Source: Eutrophovita brisbanensis (GTDB taxonomy: Bacteria > Pseudomonadota > Gammaproteobacteria > Burkholderiales > Eutrophovitaceae). From it: DNA of 64,000 bases. The stretch covers positions 186,001 to 250,000 of the forward strand of contig JAYQTM010000001.1 in NCBI GenBank assembly GCA_038147395.1, in the 5' to 3' direction. A program made the translations under genes and the position numbers. The notes beneath the pieces were generated by a model. The model saw nothing but the letters and a program-made list of their open reading frames with translations. It ran no database searches and was not told the origin of the DNA. Shown here in pieces: positions 62,112 to 64,000 of this stretch. Position 1 is the stretch's first letter; each line of letters opens with the position of its first letter.

Positions 62112-63407
62112 ATGACCAAACTAGCCCTCCATTGGCAGATCATCATCGCAATTGTGTTGGCAGCAATTGTGGGGTCAATCGTCAAAGATCTTTCCTATGG
62201 CGGTGAGGTTGTGACCCTGCTCGGGATAGAAGTCAACGCAATCTTTGAATACGTTGGTTCATTGTTCCTGAATGCATTGAAGATGATTATCGTTCCATTG
62301 ATCGCATCATCAATCATTGTGGGCATGTGTGGTTTGGGTAGTTCTGGCGCAAATTTCACGCGAATAGGCACTCGAACACTGATCTTTTACGCAGCCACTA
62401 CGTTGATTGCGATTTTAGTTGGACTCGCGCTCATTAACATGACCTCCCCAGGCTACTTTGAGGGAAAGCCGGTCGGAGGTTTGCTTGCTTTAGATGATGA
62501 CGATGCGCCCGCGATCCAAAGCAACATTGATCAACGTGGTCCAGGAGACGTTGCGAAGATTTTCTTACGAATGGTGCCACCGAATATCATCAAGGCCGCG
62601 TCTGATGGTCAAATGCTCGGCATTATATTTTTCTCGATTTTATTCGGTTTTTTTGTGACGAAACTCTCTGATGACTTGCGGCAGCCGTTTTATCGCTTTT
62701 GGGATGCTACATTCAAGGTCATGATGGGGATGACGGAGTGGATTATGAAATTTGCTCCTATCGGTGTCTTCGCGTTAGTTGCGGGGGTGATTGCCAAGAC
62801 TGGTTTTGTCGCGGCAAAACCGCTCGCGGTGTTCGCGATGACTGTTTTCGCGGCTCTGTGTGTTCATGCGTTGATTGTGTTGCCGGTTTTGCTTCGAGTC
62901 ATTGCGAAAGTCAGTCCGATGAAAATGATTCGCGCCATGTCCCCGGCGATGTTGACTGCATTCTCGACCGCTTCATCGTCTGCAACACTTCCCATCACGA
63001 TGAAGAGCTTAGAGAAAAACGTCGGGGTCTCAAACAATATCTCGAGTTTTGTTCTACCTCTTGGCGCGACCGTGAATATGAACGGAACGGCACTGTATGA
63101 ATGTGCTGCGGCCTTGTTTATCGCTCAGGCTTATGGATTGGAATTGAGTTTTGCTGTCCAGTTCACGATCGTAGTGGTTGCGTTATTGACGTCAATCGGG
63201 GTCGCTGGCGTGCCGTCTGCTTCGTTGGTGGCGATTGCCATTATTCTCGGTGCGATTGGGTTACCGGTTGAGGCGATTGGTGTGCTGATGGTGTTTGATC
63301 GCGTACTCGATATGTGTCGCACCAGCGTGAACATCTGGGGTGATGCGGTGTGTGCCACGATCGTTGCCCGATTGCAAGGCGAGAAAACGCAAATTGATTT
63401 GGGGTAA
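62112..63407 (+). CDS. Dicarboxylate/amino acid:cation symporter (DAACS family)
   Basis: A 431-residue inner membrane symporter of the GltP/DctA family. Landmarks are FLNALKMIIVPLIASSIIVGM, the hairpin-1 serine-rich STASSSATLPIT, NMNGTALYECAAALFIAQAY (the NMDGT-type cation site as NMNGT), and the final VFDRVLDMCRTSVNIWGDA. It imports dicarboxylates or acidic/neutral amino acids with Na+ or H+. It starts 21 bases after the SDR and ends one base from the converging dinF. Confidence 0.93.
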   Translation: MTKLALHWQIIIAIVLAAIVGSIVKDLSYGGEVVTLLGIEVNAIFEYVGSLFLNALKMIIVPLIASSIIVGMCGLGSSGANFTRIGTRTLIFYAATTLIAILVGLALINMTSPGYFEGKPVGGLLALDDDDAPAIQSNIDQRGPGDVAKIFLRMVPPNIIKAASDGQMLGIIFFSILFGFFVTKLSDDLRQPFYRFWDATFKVMMGMTEWIMKFAPIGVFALVAGVIAKTGFVAAKPLAVFAMTVFAALCVHALIVLPVLLRVIAKVSPMKMIRAMSPAMLTAFSTASSSATLPITMKSLEKNVGVSNNISSFVLPLGATVNMNGTALYECAAALFIAQAYGLELSFAVQFTIVVVALLTSIGVAGVPSASLVAIAIILGAIGLPVEAIGVLMVFDRVLDMCRTSVNIWGDAVCATIVARLQGEKTQIDLG

Positions 63408-63408
63408 T

Positions 63409-64000
63409 TCAGGCTGCTGACTCAACCGAGCGAGATACAGAGGGGAACTGAAACGAGAGAGTGAGCGCCCGGTAAATAAAATGGCACACAAAGGCAATCC
63501 AAAGACCTAAGTTTCCCCAACTCTGTAGTAAAAACCAGGTGAGAAAAAATAACGTCGTTGAGAGCAACATGCTGTTTCTCATCTTATCGGCCGCCGTGGC
63601 GCCGATAAAGATCCCATCGAGTTGAAAACACCACACGCCTATGATTGGGGTCAACGCAGCGAAGATGACGTACTCGTGCGCCATTGCACGCACATCTTCA
63701 TCAACGGTGATGAAGTTAACGATGTCTTCTCCTGTGAGAAGTAGAAAAATAGAAATCGTCGCAGCAATGGCGACTGCCCACGCTGTTGTCAGTTTGCATG
63801 AGCGAATAAACAATTCTCGTGATCTGCGTCCAAATGCTTCACCGACAAACTTTTCCGATGCGACCGCGATGCCATCAAGAAAGTAGGCCGAAACACTCAT
63901 GAAATGGAGCAGCACGGCATTAGCCGCTAATGTGAGATCTCCCATGCGCGCACCACTTGCCGTGAACCAACTGAAAATCAATATGAGTGCGAGCGACCGA
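63409..64000 (-). CDS. dinF: MATE-family efflux transporter DinF (C-terminal part, cut by window edge)
   Basis: The C-terminal about 197 codons of a MATE exporter; the frame is open to base 64000. VSAYFLDGIAVASEKFVGEAFG, FAALTPIIGVWCFQLDGIFIGATAADKMRNSM and LGLWIAFVCHFIYRALTL match DinF of the DNA-damage-inducible branch. Five to six membrane helices are present. The N-terminal half lies outside the window. Confidence 0.88.
   Translation of the reverse strand, partial: RSLALILIFSWFTASGARMGDLTLAANAVLLHFMSVSAYFLDGIAVASEKFVGEAFGRRSRELFIRSCKLTTAWAVAIAATISIFLLLTGEDIVNFITVDEDVRAMAHEYVIFAALTPIIGVWCFQLDGIFIGATAADKMRNSMLLSTTLFFLTWFLLQSWGNLGLWIAFVCHFIYRALTLSFQFPSVSRSVESAA

Noticed and set aside
1..64000. 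Search for CRISPR arrays, transposases, integrases, tRNA or rRNA genes
   Set aside because: No regularly spaced repeats, mobile-element genes, rRNA-like or cloverleaf-like sequence was recognised by eye in the gaps; short intergenic regions leave little room for them.

Overview
The window is chromosomal DNA from a gammaproteobacterium, probably a free-living aerobic marine or other aquatic lineage; I cannot name the genus. Supporting this are the ubiE-ubiJ-ubiB block preceded by a DUF971 gene, the metX-metW pair, the yggS-proC-yggT and nadD-rsfS-rlmH blocks, PhoB/PhoR, homodimeric pyruvate dehydrogenase E1 (AceE), and an LptE-type outer membrane assembly lipoprotein. Base composition is moderate throughout. 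I see no rRNA, tRNA, CRISPR array, insertion sequence, prophage or origin. The window is almost wall-to-wall genes, and no gene-free stretch reaches 300 bases (the largest are about 120-190 bases).

Layout. 1-1780: uvrD (cut by the window edge) behind a Calvin-type phosphoribulokinase. 1912-6812: leuS-lptE-metX-metW. 6820-12810: ampG, an exonuclease III gene whose start codon overlaps that of pyrE, then gatB/gatA/gatC, with pyrE and gatB sharing a palindromic 3' end. 12994-18503: the cell-shape operon mreB-mreC-mreD-mrdA-mrdB. 18562-25806: a PfkB kinase, apaH, cytochrome c5, a small YqaA-like membrane protein, a 1291-residue FAD/Fe-S oxidoreductase and a HIT protein. 25839-27883: phoB-phoR. 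28009-31263: ubiquinone genes. 31409-34229: a phosphate-selective-type porin, an arsenate reductase remnant and the arsenite exporter acr3. 34332-38880: DHH phosphoesterase, 2Fe-2S ferredoxin, hydrolase, hemJ, yggS, proC, yggT. 38893-42589 (minus): nadD-rsfS-rlmH-maf-rng. 42625-46660 (minus): aceE-aceF. 46848-55935 (minus): a branched-chain-amino-acid-type ABC importer embedded between two CoA ligases, plus an AhpD-like protein. 56080-64000: MFS transporter, chaC, DOMON-like protein, NamZ/DUF1343, a PGPGW protein, then a PanB-like enzyme, an SDR and a dicarboxylate/amino-acid symporter, ending in a partial dinF.

How the parts fit. Most of the window is housekeeping: translation (leuS, gatCAB, rlmH, rsfS), wall elongation and recycling (mre/mrd, ampG, namZ), ubiquinone respiration, and phosphate sensing. 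Two accessory blocks look like uptake-plus-activation modules for unidentified organic acids: the ABC importer with two acyl/aryl-CoA ligases, and the symporter with SDR and a PanB-fold protein that has lost the known metal-binding residues of ketopantoate hydroxymethyltransferase.

Quality note. Four genes (yggS, aceF, the PaaK-like ligase and the DOMON-like gene) are each broken by exactly one extra base, and removing it restores a full family-length frame in every case. The uniform sign of the error, and the presence of a central metabolic gene among them, suggest insertion errors in the sequence rather than true pseudogenes, but this cannot be settled from the window.
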